A stretch of 64,000 nt of DNA. Source: Cryoendolithus antarcticus (taxonomy: Eukaryota > Ascomycota > Dothideomycetes > Cladosporiales > Cladosporiaceae). The DNA lies in contig NAJO01000006.1 in NCBI GenBank assembly GCA_002077065.1, positions 248,001-312,000 on the forward strand, given 5' to 3'. Below are positions 32,060 to 41,588 of this stretch, in pieces. How positions within the stretch are numbered: the stretch's first letter is position 1; each line of letters starts with the position of its first letter. Made by a program: the position numbers and the translations under genes. The notes beneath the pieces were generated by a model. The model saw only the letters and a list, made by a program, of their open reading frames with translations, was not told where the DNA came from and did no database searches.

Positions 32060-32300
32060 GATGGTTGGTGTATGTGGAAGAGTGTTTGTAAGCTACCAGA
32101 GACCGGTCGACCGGTGTTTAGATGAGGTGGCACACGTCTGTCACTTTTGTTGTCTGTGCCTGCATGATCGACCGCATTGGTGGGGTCACCCCGCGATGTT
32201 TCAGGCATGTTTCAAGGTGGGCAGGCACGATGTAAGATATGAGTGGCCTACCTTGCGTTCCTCGTGTACCTAAAGACCTGATTTCCAGTAATATACCAAC

Positions 32301-33496
32301 ATGGCAGACGAAGACCTCGCTACGAGGGCGCCAGAGAGCGATGCGGCGGAGCAGAGCACCATACCAGGCGACAGCAAAGTCGACCAAGGCAGTGCAAGCT
32401 TGGGAGTAAGTTCGCCATGGCCTGGGTTCGCTACTAAATAATATACTGATGCCATGCAGGAGCACTGCACCACAGACCGGCCCACACGTACGCTTACAAT
32501 GATGCTGCTCTCTCTCCAGAGCAATAGCTGACGAGGTCTTAGCCTCTGGCGCAAAGCCCACAGGCGTGAGCTCCTCCAAACGCCCAGACAACGAAGATTC
32601 CCCTGCTGAAGAGTCCACCAGGAGCTCACCAAGTTTGACGACATAGACGTCTACATCACCAAGCCCGCTGACTACCCTCACTCGCCCTCGAAGCTCCTAC
32701 TCCTCCTTACAGGCGGCACCGGCGTACACTCCACAAACAACCAGCTGCAAGCCGACAAATGGGCAACTGAGGGCTTCCTGGTCGTGATGCCAGATCAGTG
32801 CGTCAACTATCTTCCCCTGATCAGAGCTACGACGCCTGACTAACGCCTGACAGATTCGCCGGCGACCCCGCCCCAACAACGAATACCTCCACCTCGACCA
32901 CTTCCCCAACCTTAATCGAGCAAGTCAAGCTCGGCTTCGCAACTGTAGCAAAGTCCTTCACGATAGACATGTGGCTCGCACGTCATACGCCCGAGACAGT
33001 CCTCCCTCGTCTCCACAGAGTGCTTTCAGCCATGCGTGAAGAATTCGCGGATGCTGTCGCGAACGGCGGCGGAGTTTACGCAGCAGGCTACTGCTTCGGT
33101 GCTCGGTATGTGCTGCTCCTAGGCTCGAATGTGGACGAGGAGACAGCACGTGGTGACCGTGCATCCGAATCTACGGCTGAAGAGGGCATGGCCAAGCATG
33201 GCGCTGCGATCAAAGTCGGTGCTATAGCGCACGGGACTTTGATCTCAGCGCAGGACTTTGCGAAGGTGGAGGTCCCGGTTGGGATTGTGGCTGTGGAGAA
33301 CGATAGTCTATTCCCGGATGATGTCAGGGAGAAGGGTGTGAAGAGCTTGAGAGAGCGAAGTGTGGAGGTCGTGGAGGAGGTGTATAAGGGTGTGCCTCAT
33401 GGGTTTGCGGTGTTGGGAGATTATGAGGAGGCTGCGATTGTGGAGAAGCAGGGGCAGGCTTTTGCGCAGATGGTGGGGTGGTTGAAGGGGCATTGA
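32301..33496 (+). CDS. dienelactone hydrolase family protein, five exons
   Basis: Exons 32301-32405, 32460-32487, 32543-32565, 32622-32797 and 32854-33496 give 324 aa. Two are microexons of 28 and 23 nt that together encode EHCTTDRPTPSGAKPTG, a sequence needed to match the family start. Then come FDDIDVYITKPADYP, LLLLTGGTGVHSTNNQLQAD and VVMPDQFAGDP. The alpha/beta-hydrolase triad is visible: Cys in GYCFGAR, Asp in ENDSLFPDD, His in PHGFAV. Such enzymes hydrolyse lactones or small esters; the physiological substrate is unknown. The first 35 residues are an acidic extension. The start is 241 bases from UBP14's ATG on the other strand. Confidence 0.87.
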
Positions 33497-33624
33497 TTTG
33501 CCGTGTCCCTCCTCTCCGCATCGCTGCTATGCTGAGGAGTTGTGCACGGCATTCGGGCGCCGGGACATCTCTCCTAGACAGGCTTGCAGAAATCCGCCTT
33601 GCTGTGTCGAACTCGAGCATCTGC

Positions 33625-34431
33625 TCATATCATCTCCACACTCCCCTCCTCAACCCGTCCCCGTACGTCTCTCCACCTGAGGACCCAAATATCCCCTCTC
33701 CGCAATTCCACCTGCGCCGTGCCCTCTGTCCCCTGAACATCCACGCCTCCGCAATCTCTTAACACCCTGCAGAACACTGCAGTATCCTCATCCGGCCTAT
33801 CCACCATACTCACGCCGCCCGTTGTGTCATCTAGTCGCTGCAGCGAAGCCGGGAAAGCAGAGAGGAAGGAGGTATGATAGTGCGTCGACAGTAGGGATTG
33901 GTGGTGCGTTGTGTACTGCTTCTCGAGCGGGGAGAGGTGGGAGGCGGGAAGGGCGAGGGAGTGGTGGGGGTAGGCGTCGATCTGGAAAAACTAGGTTCAG
34001 CTGAGGATGCTACAACAGGGTTATGAATAACACGGGCGCACCTTCGCTATCCTTGCGCGCAGATATGACCGCAAGAGGAACTTCACCCTCTCCAGCTCCG
34101 TCTGGTATATGACCAGTGTCGACTTCAGGCCCGGGTTATTCGTGGAAGTCAGGGACTCGATTTTGAGGATCTACACTGCGGTCTCTCAGCCTATGTCCAT
34201 GTACAACATCGCCTCCTTGCTATCGCTTGCCCTCCCTTCCACAGTTGGGGTACTAACTTGTGCACTCAACCGCCCACTCACACGAGCTATGAGATCCGCA
34301 GGATAGGGCAGGAGCTCAGGAGCAGAGCGCTCGTTGACCCAGGCGCGGGTCAGGGCTTGGAGGTCGAGAGTATGCGGGTGTACTGTGGGAGAGGACACGG
34401 AGGCGAGGATGTCGGATATGTCGGTGTCCAT
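33625..34431 (-). CDS. SLD5: DNA replication GINS complex subunit SLD5
   Basis: Three exons: 34431-34258, 34170-34042 and 33981-33625, with introns of 87 and 60 nt, giving 219 aa, the usual Sld5 size. GINS (Sld5-Psf1-Psf2-Psf3) is part of the CMG replicative helicase. The N-terminus DISDILASVSSP...LTRAWVNERSAPELLPYP is diagnostic. Exon 2 encodes ILKIESLTSTNNPG and the helical VIYQTELERVKFLLRSYLRARIAK. Exon 3 encodes the C-terminal B domain ending MVDRPDEDTAVFCRVL...RRGDIWVLRW...VEMI. All three exons are short and none is obvious as a single ORF. Convergent with the dienelactone hydrolase, 128 bases away. Confidence 0.92.
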
Positions 34432-35240
34432 CGTGGTGGGGGGAGGGGGGTTTCCAGGCGGACAAGGGTAGTGGGTGCGGCTGTCGCAGCATAGGCTGAT
34501 CAAGGAGCCATAGGAGAGGCTTACTCACATTACGACAGTCGTTTGAGCCGATAGAAACGAACTTCAATCGCGTCCTTAGAAATTGTCTTCGACAAGTCCA
34601 CGCGACTCTGTCGCCAATGGCGGGGTAGGCTCAGTTGCGGTAGCTGTCGTCCCTCCGGGCGTACGCCACGTCCTGCTGCCAGTAGCTCGACATCACCTGC
34701 CGTCCTCTTTCACCCTTCCGTGCCTCCTCACAACCCAAAATTGGACGCATATCTTGGCAAGTATTGATCACCAGATCGATTTGCCTGCATGCCCGCGCCG
34801 GGTACCTGGCTTGACATGCTCGAAGCCTTGCTACAACCACTGCTAGATCGCCTTGGCCTCGCTTCTTTGCAGCGACTAGAGCTGCAGACATGCTGCCAAG
34901 GAGCGATCCGAGCTGAAGGTCATATAAGAGCGCAGTATATCTGCGGGCGGCTTGCAGTCGATAGTGTCCTGTCACTGACAGTGCCAGCTTTGGGGGCTGT
35001 CTGGCCAGCTTCCTTCGACCGCTATAGGACCTCGTTGCTGAAAGCTGACTCGTCGACTTGATCAGCCGCTCACCGCGTGACGCGATGATATACGAGGAAG
35101 GAATGCTCGACTGTGCAAGGCAAGGTATAGTACTGAGTCTGTTCTTCATTTCCTACACTTCTGCGTTCCTCGACTGGTCTCTTCGTCCACCACTTTCTAT
35201 CTCTCCTCTGCACCACACTCGTTTGAAAGAACTAGTAACA
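34432..35240. other. intergenic, no gene supported
   Basis: 809 bases between SLD5 and the intact secreted-protein gene. Open frames up to 172 codons occur on the minus strand (34631-35149), but they have no domain, repeat or family resemblance and are probably chance. Confidence 0.4.
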
Positions 35241-36147
35241 ATGCTCTGCCTCATCCTCATTGCATCTCTGCTACCGATCGCTACTTTCGCCACTCCGACC
35301 GCGGGCAAGCATGGCCGCGATCAAAAGATCACCCAACAAGAGTTCATCGTAGAGTTTTCGACCTCCAACCCAGCCAACTAGTACGTTGTCTCCGCCAAGC
35401 ACTAAAGCAGTCCAGGGGTGCACACCCCAACCCAGCACCATGCCTTCCCTCTCAGCTCCTTTCCAGCGTTTCATAACATACTGATACATTCCAATAGCTC
35501 TGACCCCATCTACCATCCCGCTCAAGCAACTTCCAACTCCTCCACGCAGATCGTCCTCGTTGCCCTTCCCCCAGGGTCTCCCCTCGGCACCCCAGCCTTC
35601 GTAAACTACACCAATCAAACGACAGACAGCAACGGCTTCCTCTACGGCGCCCTAGACTTCGATCTCACCAACTGCCTGAAACCCGCAGTCCGGGGAATTT
35701 ACGGCGCCTATGCTCCGTCTGTGGGCTCGAACTACGGGCTTGCTATCGATATCAGTCTGGTGAAGGGGCAGCAATTCTTTGACTGGCTTTACACAGCGTC
35801 GACGGGTGGTCTGTTTCATAGAGTGGCGGCGGGGAGTAATGGGTTCTTTGGTAAGTTCTGCGATCTGTTTGTTTGGCGGAGAGTGGGAGTTCCGGGGCAG
35901 GCGATGAAGCTCTTCTGACGAATGTAATCAGCCTGCAATCGCACCATCCAAGGCAAGACGCAGCTAGTGCTAGACTGGGGTGCGTACCGGACTACGCCTG
36001 TGTTCGGCGCGCCGGACGGCTGCGAGTTTACTAGCGTGAGGACGAGGGTAAGTGTCTGATCTGCTGTCCTTTCACGTTGAGACGCAGAAGCTGATGTGGC
36101 GATAGAATATCACCCAGTCTGCGCGGAAGCAGAAGTGCGCTGTGTGA
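35241..36147 (+). CDS. small secreted protein, intact copy, 216 aa
   Basis: Four exons: 35241-35380, 35498-35850, 35932-36047 and 36106-36147. The N-terminus MLCLILIASLLPIATFA is a signal peptide, followed by a short GKHGRDQK segment that could be a pro-region. The mature part has four cysteines (DLTNC, ACNRT, DGCEF, KCAV), enough for two disulfides, and several N-x-S/T sites. It shares FLYGALDFDLTNC, GLFHRVAAGSNGFFACNRT and a DWGAY block with the broken copy at 12401, with introns at the same codons and phases. No catalytic motif is recognised. A secreted structural or effector-like role is possible but is inference. Confidence 0.8.
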
Positions 36148-36300
36148 AGTCGCTATGGCGAAAGACTGCAGGCGAGACGAAGATATGAGCGAAGTGCGTG
36201 AGCGATGAAACGAAACGATCGAGATGTATTGACTATAGTTTTGTGCCTGATCTAAGTTGCTCAGCTCTCGCCCTCGATGCCGTATAGTGTAAGTCTGAGC

Positions 36301-37306
36301 TTACTCGGCCGGCGTAGCGCTGCTTCGCTCGCCCTTGAGGAATTCATCGAACCATTGCACGGCTTGCAGGAAGGCGGCTTCCTTGGCGAATTTGACGGAC
36401 TTTTTGCTGAGGTCGGCGCGGACTGCAGCACCATTAGCAACGAACGAGAAACGTTGGGGAATTGTGTATAGCGCACCAGCAAAGCCATGCTCGACATCAG
36501 AGTAGAGCGACATCTGGTAGGGCACTTTCATTTCTTTCAAGATATCCTCAGTCTGGCGTCTCTTCTCCGCCGGGAAGATCTGATCCGTCTCTGCAATCTT
36601 ATCAGTACTGTTATCGCTTCGCAATACCATTTCCCGTGAACATACCAGCAGCAGCAATACTCAACGGCCCCGTAATCCCCTTCACCTCTGCCTCATCCAC
36701 AAAGCTCGGATGCGCCGTATACCCGACATCAACTCCCTTCCCCTTCGCCAGAAATCGACACACATACTTCCCACCGAAGCAGTACCCAACAGCACCAACC
36801 TTCTTCACGCCCTGCTCCTTCATCCAGGCTAGGGTCTTCTCCACAATTGGGTCTACGCTGTTGGGAAGATGCCCTTTGCCTTCTGGCCCGCCTTTCTGCA
36901 GCCACTCCATGATGTCGAAGCCTTCTGGGCGGTTTAGCTTGACGGGGTCGCCTTGGAAGAGGTCGGGCATTACGGTGTAGTAGCCGTTGGCAGCAAATTG
37001 GTCGGAGATTAGTTGGGCGTTGATGAACTCGTTGCCGATGCTGGGAGTACTGAGTCAGTCCATGGGGGGAGCGAAGTGGCGAGATGGCGTTGCGTACACA
37101 TCGGGGAGGATGATGATGGCGAGCGATTTGTCGCCGGACTTGGGCGTGGAGACATAGGTCTTGACTGCAGCGATTTAGTATGGCGGAGCTTGACCAGCGG
37201 GTATGGTCAACCACGTACTCCCTTGGATGTCGACAAACTCGCCCTCAGCTTCGCCGGTGTGGCGGACACCTTGGGTGCAGCACTGTCCTGGTGGGTGAGA
37301 AGCCAT
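36301..37306 (-). CDS. dienelactone hydrolase family protein, four exons
   Basis: Exons 37306-37219, 37164-37098, 37040-36646 and 36590-36301 give 279 aa. The start MASHPPGQCCTQGVRHTGEAEG is the typical beginning of fungal dienelactone hydrolase-like proteins (Aim2-related). Later blocks are IIILPDVIGNEFINAQLISDQFAANGY, VMPDLFQGDP and the triad Cys in GYCFGGKYV, Asp in ETDQIFPAE and His in VEHGFA. It is a cytosolic alpha/beta hydrolase with unknown natural substrate. It belongs to a different subfamily from the gene at 32301, since starts and intron positions differ, so the two are neighbours but not a recent tandem duplication. Confidence 0.9.
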
Positions 37307-38780
37307 GGCTAGGAACTTAACTCTGTGGTGAATGGAAGGATGAGATGCAGTTACAGCGTGACTATGAAAGATGATATACTTGGCGCGATGCGACTAAAGC
37401 ATCCGATATGTAACGGAGCAGAATACTAACGCCGTTGCGAGGGCGGCATGCTGGCTGGCCTCTCGGCACTTGAGCGCCGCCGACGGTTCCGCTGTCGGTG
37501 ACGATGATCGTATGAGGTGGAGGAGATGATGGAATTACCCCGCCACATCGCCATTGAACCCCCCACCAAAGCGTCCCAGGGTCCGACCTGCCGATCTGGC
37601 TGCGTCCTCTCTGTGTCAACCATTAGGTGTTTGGAGGGCAGCGAGCGTACTTCTGCGTTTATGTGATCTCAAGCTCCATCTGCCTGGAGACCAACGGGAC
37701 GGTCGAAGACTTGAGATTGGTCGTGACAGCCGAGTGAGCATGGCGGCCGTTCTCATGCAATCCGCTCCAGATCAAAGCGAAGCTTCATCGACAACACCGG
37801 CTCTGCTTCCAGACGCTCGTATCAGCCAGCTGCGACACGACCAGGCGTCGCTTTCGCGTGGAGTACATTATTGTGCCACCAAGCTTTGCCAGCCTGTTGT
37901 TGCTTCAGCGTGCGCAAACGCCGCATCTTCGTCGCAATCTGCGACGGCTTGGTACTGCGTGATCCACTGCTGTGCTACAGGCTTTCTCGTGCTGGGCACT
38001 GCGCCGCTCAGGAGCTGGTAGTGCCTTGCATGGCGTGACCTTCTACACGACAGGTGCGATTGAGGTCAAGTATCGCCACTCGTGCAAGGCGTCAGGGGCC
38101 CAGCTACGCCATGGAGACGACTGACGACACAGCGTGTTGATACAGTCGCAAACATGCTCAGGCCACTGCTATACAAGACGCAGACAGTGCGCACCGACAA
38201 GTTGGTCCCACCAGCGCCTACTGTGACGCTACGCTGCGCCAGCACCCGAATCCTCACGCGAAGGTGGATGTCAATGCAATTTCCCTAGGTCTTGGCTAGG
38301 GCGCTAAAGAGAATACCGAAATTGGGCACTCGCGATGAAGTCTATTCGCGCCTTCCTTTCTTCAAGGTTACGAGGCTACCTCTATATCGGGAACAAATGT
38401 AAGAACATACACAATCGCCAGCGACTGCTGCGCGTAAGAGGGAACGACACGAAAGATATCGGATTCTCACATCAACGCAGACGTCGAGACACGTGGTTCA
38501 GCCTTGCCTACAAGCGCCTCGCGAAACTGTCGTGAGTCGTCTTGGCAATAACTCCTAGTGTTTCACGATCCGCGCGACTGCTTTTCCCCTGTGACGATCA
38601 ACGGTCTTATTAGCAGGTAAACCCGCTTCTCCTTTCGTTCATCTCGAATACACAGACTGTCGGTTCTTTGCATTCACTGCACCTACATTCCTTACACTGC
38701 GTCCTACGCGTCCACTCCTTCAACACAAGCAGCTCTGAGAGTCACTATTGATCACGAGCTTTCAACATCACAACGCCAAC
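37307..38780. other. gene-poor stretch upstream of the LPMO
   Basis: 1,474 bases. No gene is recognised; the longest frame (37554-38021, plus) is Ala/Ser/Cys-rich with no family features. A GGCTAG at 38294-38299 fits the GGCTAR consensus of XlnR/XYR1-type regulators of plant-wall enzymes, but a six-base match is weak. The last 100 bases before the LPMO ATG are C/A rich, like a 5' leader. Confidence 0.4.
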
Positions 38781-40253
38781 ATGAAGTACACAACGACCAC
38801 ACTGCTGGCCCTGGCGGCCGGTGCCAACGCCCATACCCTGTTCTCCGAGTTCTACGTCAACGGTGTTGGCCAGGGTAGCGGCACCTGCGTCCGCACGCCT
38901 TACAATGCCGAGGGTGCCGTCAACCCCATCAAGGACCTCAGCTCCGATGACATGGTATGTGGGCAGAACGGCGAGGCTGGTGTCGCACGCACATGCTCAG
39001 TCACCAGCGGTTCTTCCATCACATTCGAGTACCGTCAATGGCCCGATGATGTCTCGCGAGGTCCTCTCGACCACGGCCACATGGGTCCCTGCTCCGTCTA
39101 CCTCAAGAAGGTGGGCAACGCTGCTACGGACTCCGGTGCAGGTGATGGGTGGTTCAAGCTATGGGACGAGGGCTACGATGCCAGCGACTCTGGCCCCAAC
39201 CCATGGTGCACGCAGCGCATGATCGCCAACGAGGGTCGCATCACCGTTACGCTCCCCGAGTCACTCCAAGGTGGTGACTACCTCGTCCGCCCCGAGCTTC
39301 TCGCCCTCCACAACGCCGGTCCCAAGGGCGCACCAGAGTTCTACGTTGGCTGCGCGCAAGTCTTCCTTGAGTCTTCAGGTACTCAAGGCCCAGCCTCCAC
39401 CGTCTCCATCCCAGGCCACGTGAACATGTCGTCCAGCGCCGTCACCTTCGACGTCTGGGCAACACCCATGGATAAGGACTACCCCATCCCCGGCCCCGGC
39501 GTCGCCAGCTTTGCGGCTGCCTCTACTACCGCACAGACCAGCCAGACCGACGGCATTGTCACCGACTGCATTGCAACCAACAACAATTGGTGCGGCAAGG
39601 AGCTCCCGGACTTCTCCAACTCAGAGGACGGCTGCTGGGCCGCTGACAAGGACTGCTGGGCGCAAGTGCAAGCCTGCTGGGACGCCGCCGGTGCAGTCGG
39701 TGGTGTGGGCTGCAAGATCATGGAGGACAAGTGCTACGCCAACCAGGCTGTGTGCAAGACTGGCAGCAGCGCCAGCGGCCCAGCGAACAAGGGCAAGTTC
39801 CTCGGTCCTGAGGCTTCCACCATCCCTGTCCCGTCGTCAGTGAACGGTGGTACCCAGTACGGTGGCAGCAACGCCCCCGCTGCGCCTGTCAGCTCCGCCG
39901 CTGCATCGTCCGCTTACAGCGCGCCTGCCTCATCGGCTTACTCCGCACCCGCATACTCTGCGCCTGCTTCCTCCGCAGTCTACGAGGCGCCTGCCTCCTC
40001 GGCACCAGCATATTCCGCTCCTGCATACTCTGCCCCAGTCGAGTCCGCACCAGCCAGCTACGAGGCCCCTGCCTCCTCCGCTGTGTCAGCAGAGACCACG
40101 GCTGCTCCGGCAGCACCAGCAGGCGGTGATCCCGATGTCGTGACCGTCACCGAGTACGTGACTGTCACGGATGATGTGTATGTCACTGCCACTGCACCGG
40201 CAGGCTACAAGAGGCATTTGCACGAGCACCAGAAGCATGCGAGACATCACTAG
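38781..40253 (+). CDS. AA9 lytic polysaccharide monooxygenase with Cys-rich module and repeat tail
   Basis: Intronless, 490 aa from ATG at 38781. The signal peptide (residues 1-17) ends ...GANA, so the mature protein begins with His (HTLFSEFYVNG), the copper-binding N-terminal His of AA9. The second copper His is in DHGHMGPC and the axial Tyr in EFYVGCAQVFL. The YLVRPELLALHNAG block identifies the AA9 clade with RPE in place of RHE. The enzyme oxidatively cleaves cellulose or related glucans outside the cell. After the catalytic domain come an eight-Cys module (about residues 258-325), a Ser/Ala/Pro/Tyr repeat region, a VTVTEYVTVT stretch seen in fungal wall proteins, and a His-rich C-terminus. 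Confidence 0.92.
   Translation: MKYTTTTLLALAAGANAHTLFSEFYVNGVGQGSGTCVRTPYNAEGAVNPIKDLSSDDMVCGQNGEAGVARTCSVTSGSSITFEYRQWPDDVSRGPLDHGHMGPCSVYLKKVGNAATDSGAGDGWFKLWDEGYDASDSGPNPWCTQRMIANEGRITVTLPESLQGGDYLVRPELLALHNAGPKGAPEFYVGCAQVFLESSGTQGPASTVSIPGHVNMSSSAVTFDVWATPMDKDYPIPGPGVASFAAASTTAQTSQTDGIVTDCIATNNNWCGKELPDFSNSEDGCWAADKDCWAQVQACWDAAGAVGGVGCKIMEDKCYANQAVCKTGSSASGPANKGKFLGPEASTIPVPSSVNGGTQYGGSNAPAAPVSSAAASSAYSAPASSAYSAPAYSAPASSAVYEAPASSAPAYSAPAYSAPVESAPASYEAPASSAVSAETTAAPAAPAGGDPDVVTVTEYVTVTDDVYVTATAPAGYKRHLHEHQKHARHH
39876..40125 (+). repeat. Ser-Ala-Pro-Tyr coding repeat in the LPMO tail
   Basis: Imperfect repeats encoding SAPAYSAPA, ASSAYSAPA and YEAPASSA units. They form a low-complexity, probably O-glycosylated linker or wall-associated tail between the Cys-rich module and the end of the protein. 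Confidence 0.75.
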
Positions 40254-40779
40254 ATGTTGCTAGGATTCGTGGATGGGATATGAAAAGCGGTTCGATTCTG
40301 TGTACATACCTGGGTTTGAGGATGCGCTGCGGATCAGGGAGGGGTTGTAGAATAGGTGGCAAATACGAAACCTTGACCACATGGCTTCGAATCTTTGATC
40401 TCAGTGACATGGCCAATTGAGAACTTCCATGCCAATCACATTGACCGTAAGGGCAAGGCCTGTGAAGAGGAGGTAAGCTTGCAGTCTCCAGCTCTTTAAG
40501 CTCGGTGGCAAGTCCCGAATCCTGACTGTAGAGATCTGACCACGGAACTCCATCCCAAAACGCCCGATGCCTTCTCCAATTCCTATCCTCAAGCACGTAT
40601 CTTCTCGCAAGGACCACTAGACCAGTACGCGGGTGAATGTAGACTTCCCTACATGGCGAAAGCAAGCCATCAACCTCAAGAGCGTGCATCTGTTCTGCAA
40701 CAGAAGAGTCGTGATAGTCATTTTGCTGCATATGTCTCGTGCTGTCTATGATATGTATACACTGCTGTCGTTGCCTCAT
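40183..40779 (-). CDS. possible small orphan gene, uncertain
   Basis: A minus-strand open frame with an ATG at 40779, about 198 codons, overlapping the last 71 bases of the LPMO on the opposite strand. The part between about 40420 and 40740 has natural-looking composition (VYIHPRTGLVVLARRYVLEDRN, FWDGVPWSDLY). The last 60 codons look like non-coding antisense. A shorter, spliced gene is possible. I recognise no family and there is no support beyond openness. Confidence 0.22.
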   Translation of the reverse strand: MRQRQQCIHIIDSTRHMQQNDYHDSSVAEQMHALEVDGLLSPCREVYIHPRTGLVVLARRYVLEDRNWRRHRAFWDGVPWSDLYSQDSGLATELKELETASLPPLHRPCPYGQCDWHGSSQLAMSLRSKIRSHVVKVSYLPPILQPLPDPQRILKPRYVHRIEPLFISHPRILATSSDVSHASGARANASCSLPVQWQ

Positions 40780-40793
40780 TAGGTAGTATCCAC

Positions 40794-41588
40794 TCAGCCT
40801 GAGCCTCCTTCCCACACTCCTTCAACCCCTAACCAATACCGTTCCTGATCCCCGGTCAGTCGTCCCCTCACATCAACACAGTCCCGCTTGACGCTGTAGT
40901 CCCTCCGCTCCACAGCCTCGCCATCTTCGTCGTCCTCGACGGACTCTGATCGCACTGCCCGGTCGTCCCAAGAGAACATCAGGTTCCGTTCTGCGAACAC
41001 AAACCCCCTCCGTACGCCTTCTGGCACCAACAAGGGGTCCGCGAGATCGTCTCGTATTCGTGTGGCGGAGTTTGTGTGGGGTTCGAAGACGTTTAGCAGG
41101 GTCGAGAGAAGGGTCAAGAGGGCCAGGAGCATGTGATGGATGAAGGTGAGTGATTGAGGCAAGGTTGTTGGGAGGCTGAGGGAGAAGCTTGGCTCCGAGT
41201 CGGAGATGATGGCGCGGACGTTCATGGGTTGCTGGGTTCGAGTGCGGTACGCACGGAGGAGTGATGTGGCGTTTTGAGCACCGGGTTGGCCGAAGAGGTG
41301 GAGGAGGACTGTTGGAGTTGAGAAAGGTGAGTCCTTCTCGTTCGTAGGGAACTTCTCGGAAGATGTCGCGGTCAATCGATCGAGAATCTCATCGCGGTTG
41401 CTAAAGTCCGGTAGCCATGAGCTGCGCAGTGCTAGGACCTGGGCTGATGGATAGAGATCGGTGTAGCCGGTAGTGTAGAAGCCGATTTGGGATGTCGTGG
41501 CGTGTGGCCACAGGCAGAGGACAACGATGTCTGGCGACGCCGGTTTGAAGATGGGCGATTGAGGTCGACTTGGCTCTGTCGGTGACAT
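40794..41588 (-). CDS. DUF829/PaxU-like alpha/beta hydrolase-like protein, 264 aa
   Basis: ATG at 41588 is used since the frame above begins with TTG. The N-terminal half follows the DUF829 (TMEM53/PaxU) pattern: DIVVLCLWPHATTSQIGFYTTGYTDLYPSAQVLALRSS, then TVLLHLFGQPGAQNATSLLRAYR and VRAIISDSEPS. The C-terminal third keeps RRGFVFAERNLMFSWDDR and ERYW but is Asp/Glu/Arg-rich between them. I do not see the GH-V-x-H-type segment expected near the end of the family. Relatives include PaxU of indole-diterpene clusters, but no cluster genes are present here. It may be a degenerate or diverged member, and an upstream exon is not excluded. Confidence 0.55.
   Translation of the reverse strand: MSPTEPSRPQSPIFKPASPDIVVLCLWPHATTSQIGFYTTGYTDLYPSAQVLALRSSWLPDFSNRDEILDRLTATSSEKFPTNEKDSPFSTPTVLLHLFGQPGAQNATSLLRAYRTRTQQPMNVRAIISDSEPSFSLSLPTTLPQSLTFIHHMLLALLTLLSTLLNVFEPHTNSATRIRDDLADPLLVPEGVRRGFVFAERNLMFSWDDRAVRSESVEDDEDGEAVERRDYSVKRDCVDVRGRLTGDQERYWLGVEGVWEGGSG

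Noticed and set aside
34631..35149. 172-codon minus-strand frame upstream of the secreted-protein gene
   Set aside because: Open by chance: no family features, Arg/Ser/Ala-rich, and no splice continuation that improves it.
37554..38021. 155-codon plus-strand frame in the gap before the LPMO
   Set aside because: No signal peptide, domain or repeat; it looks like non-coding sequence.
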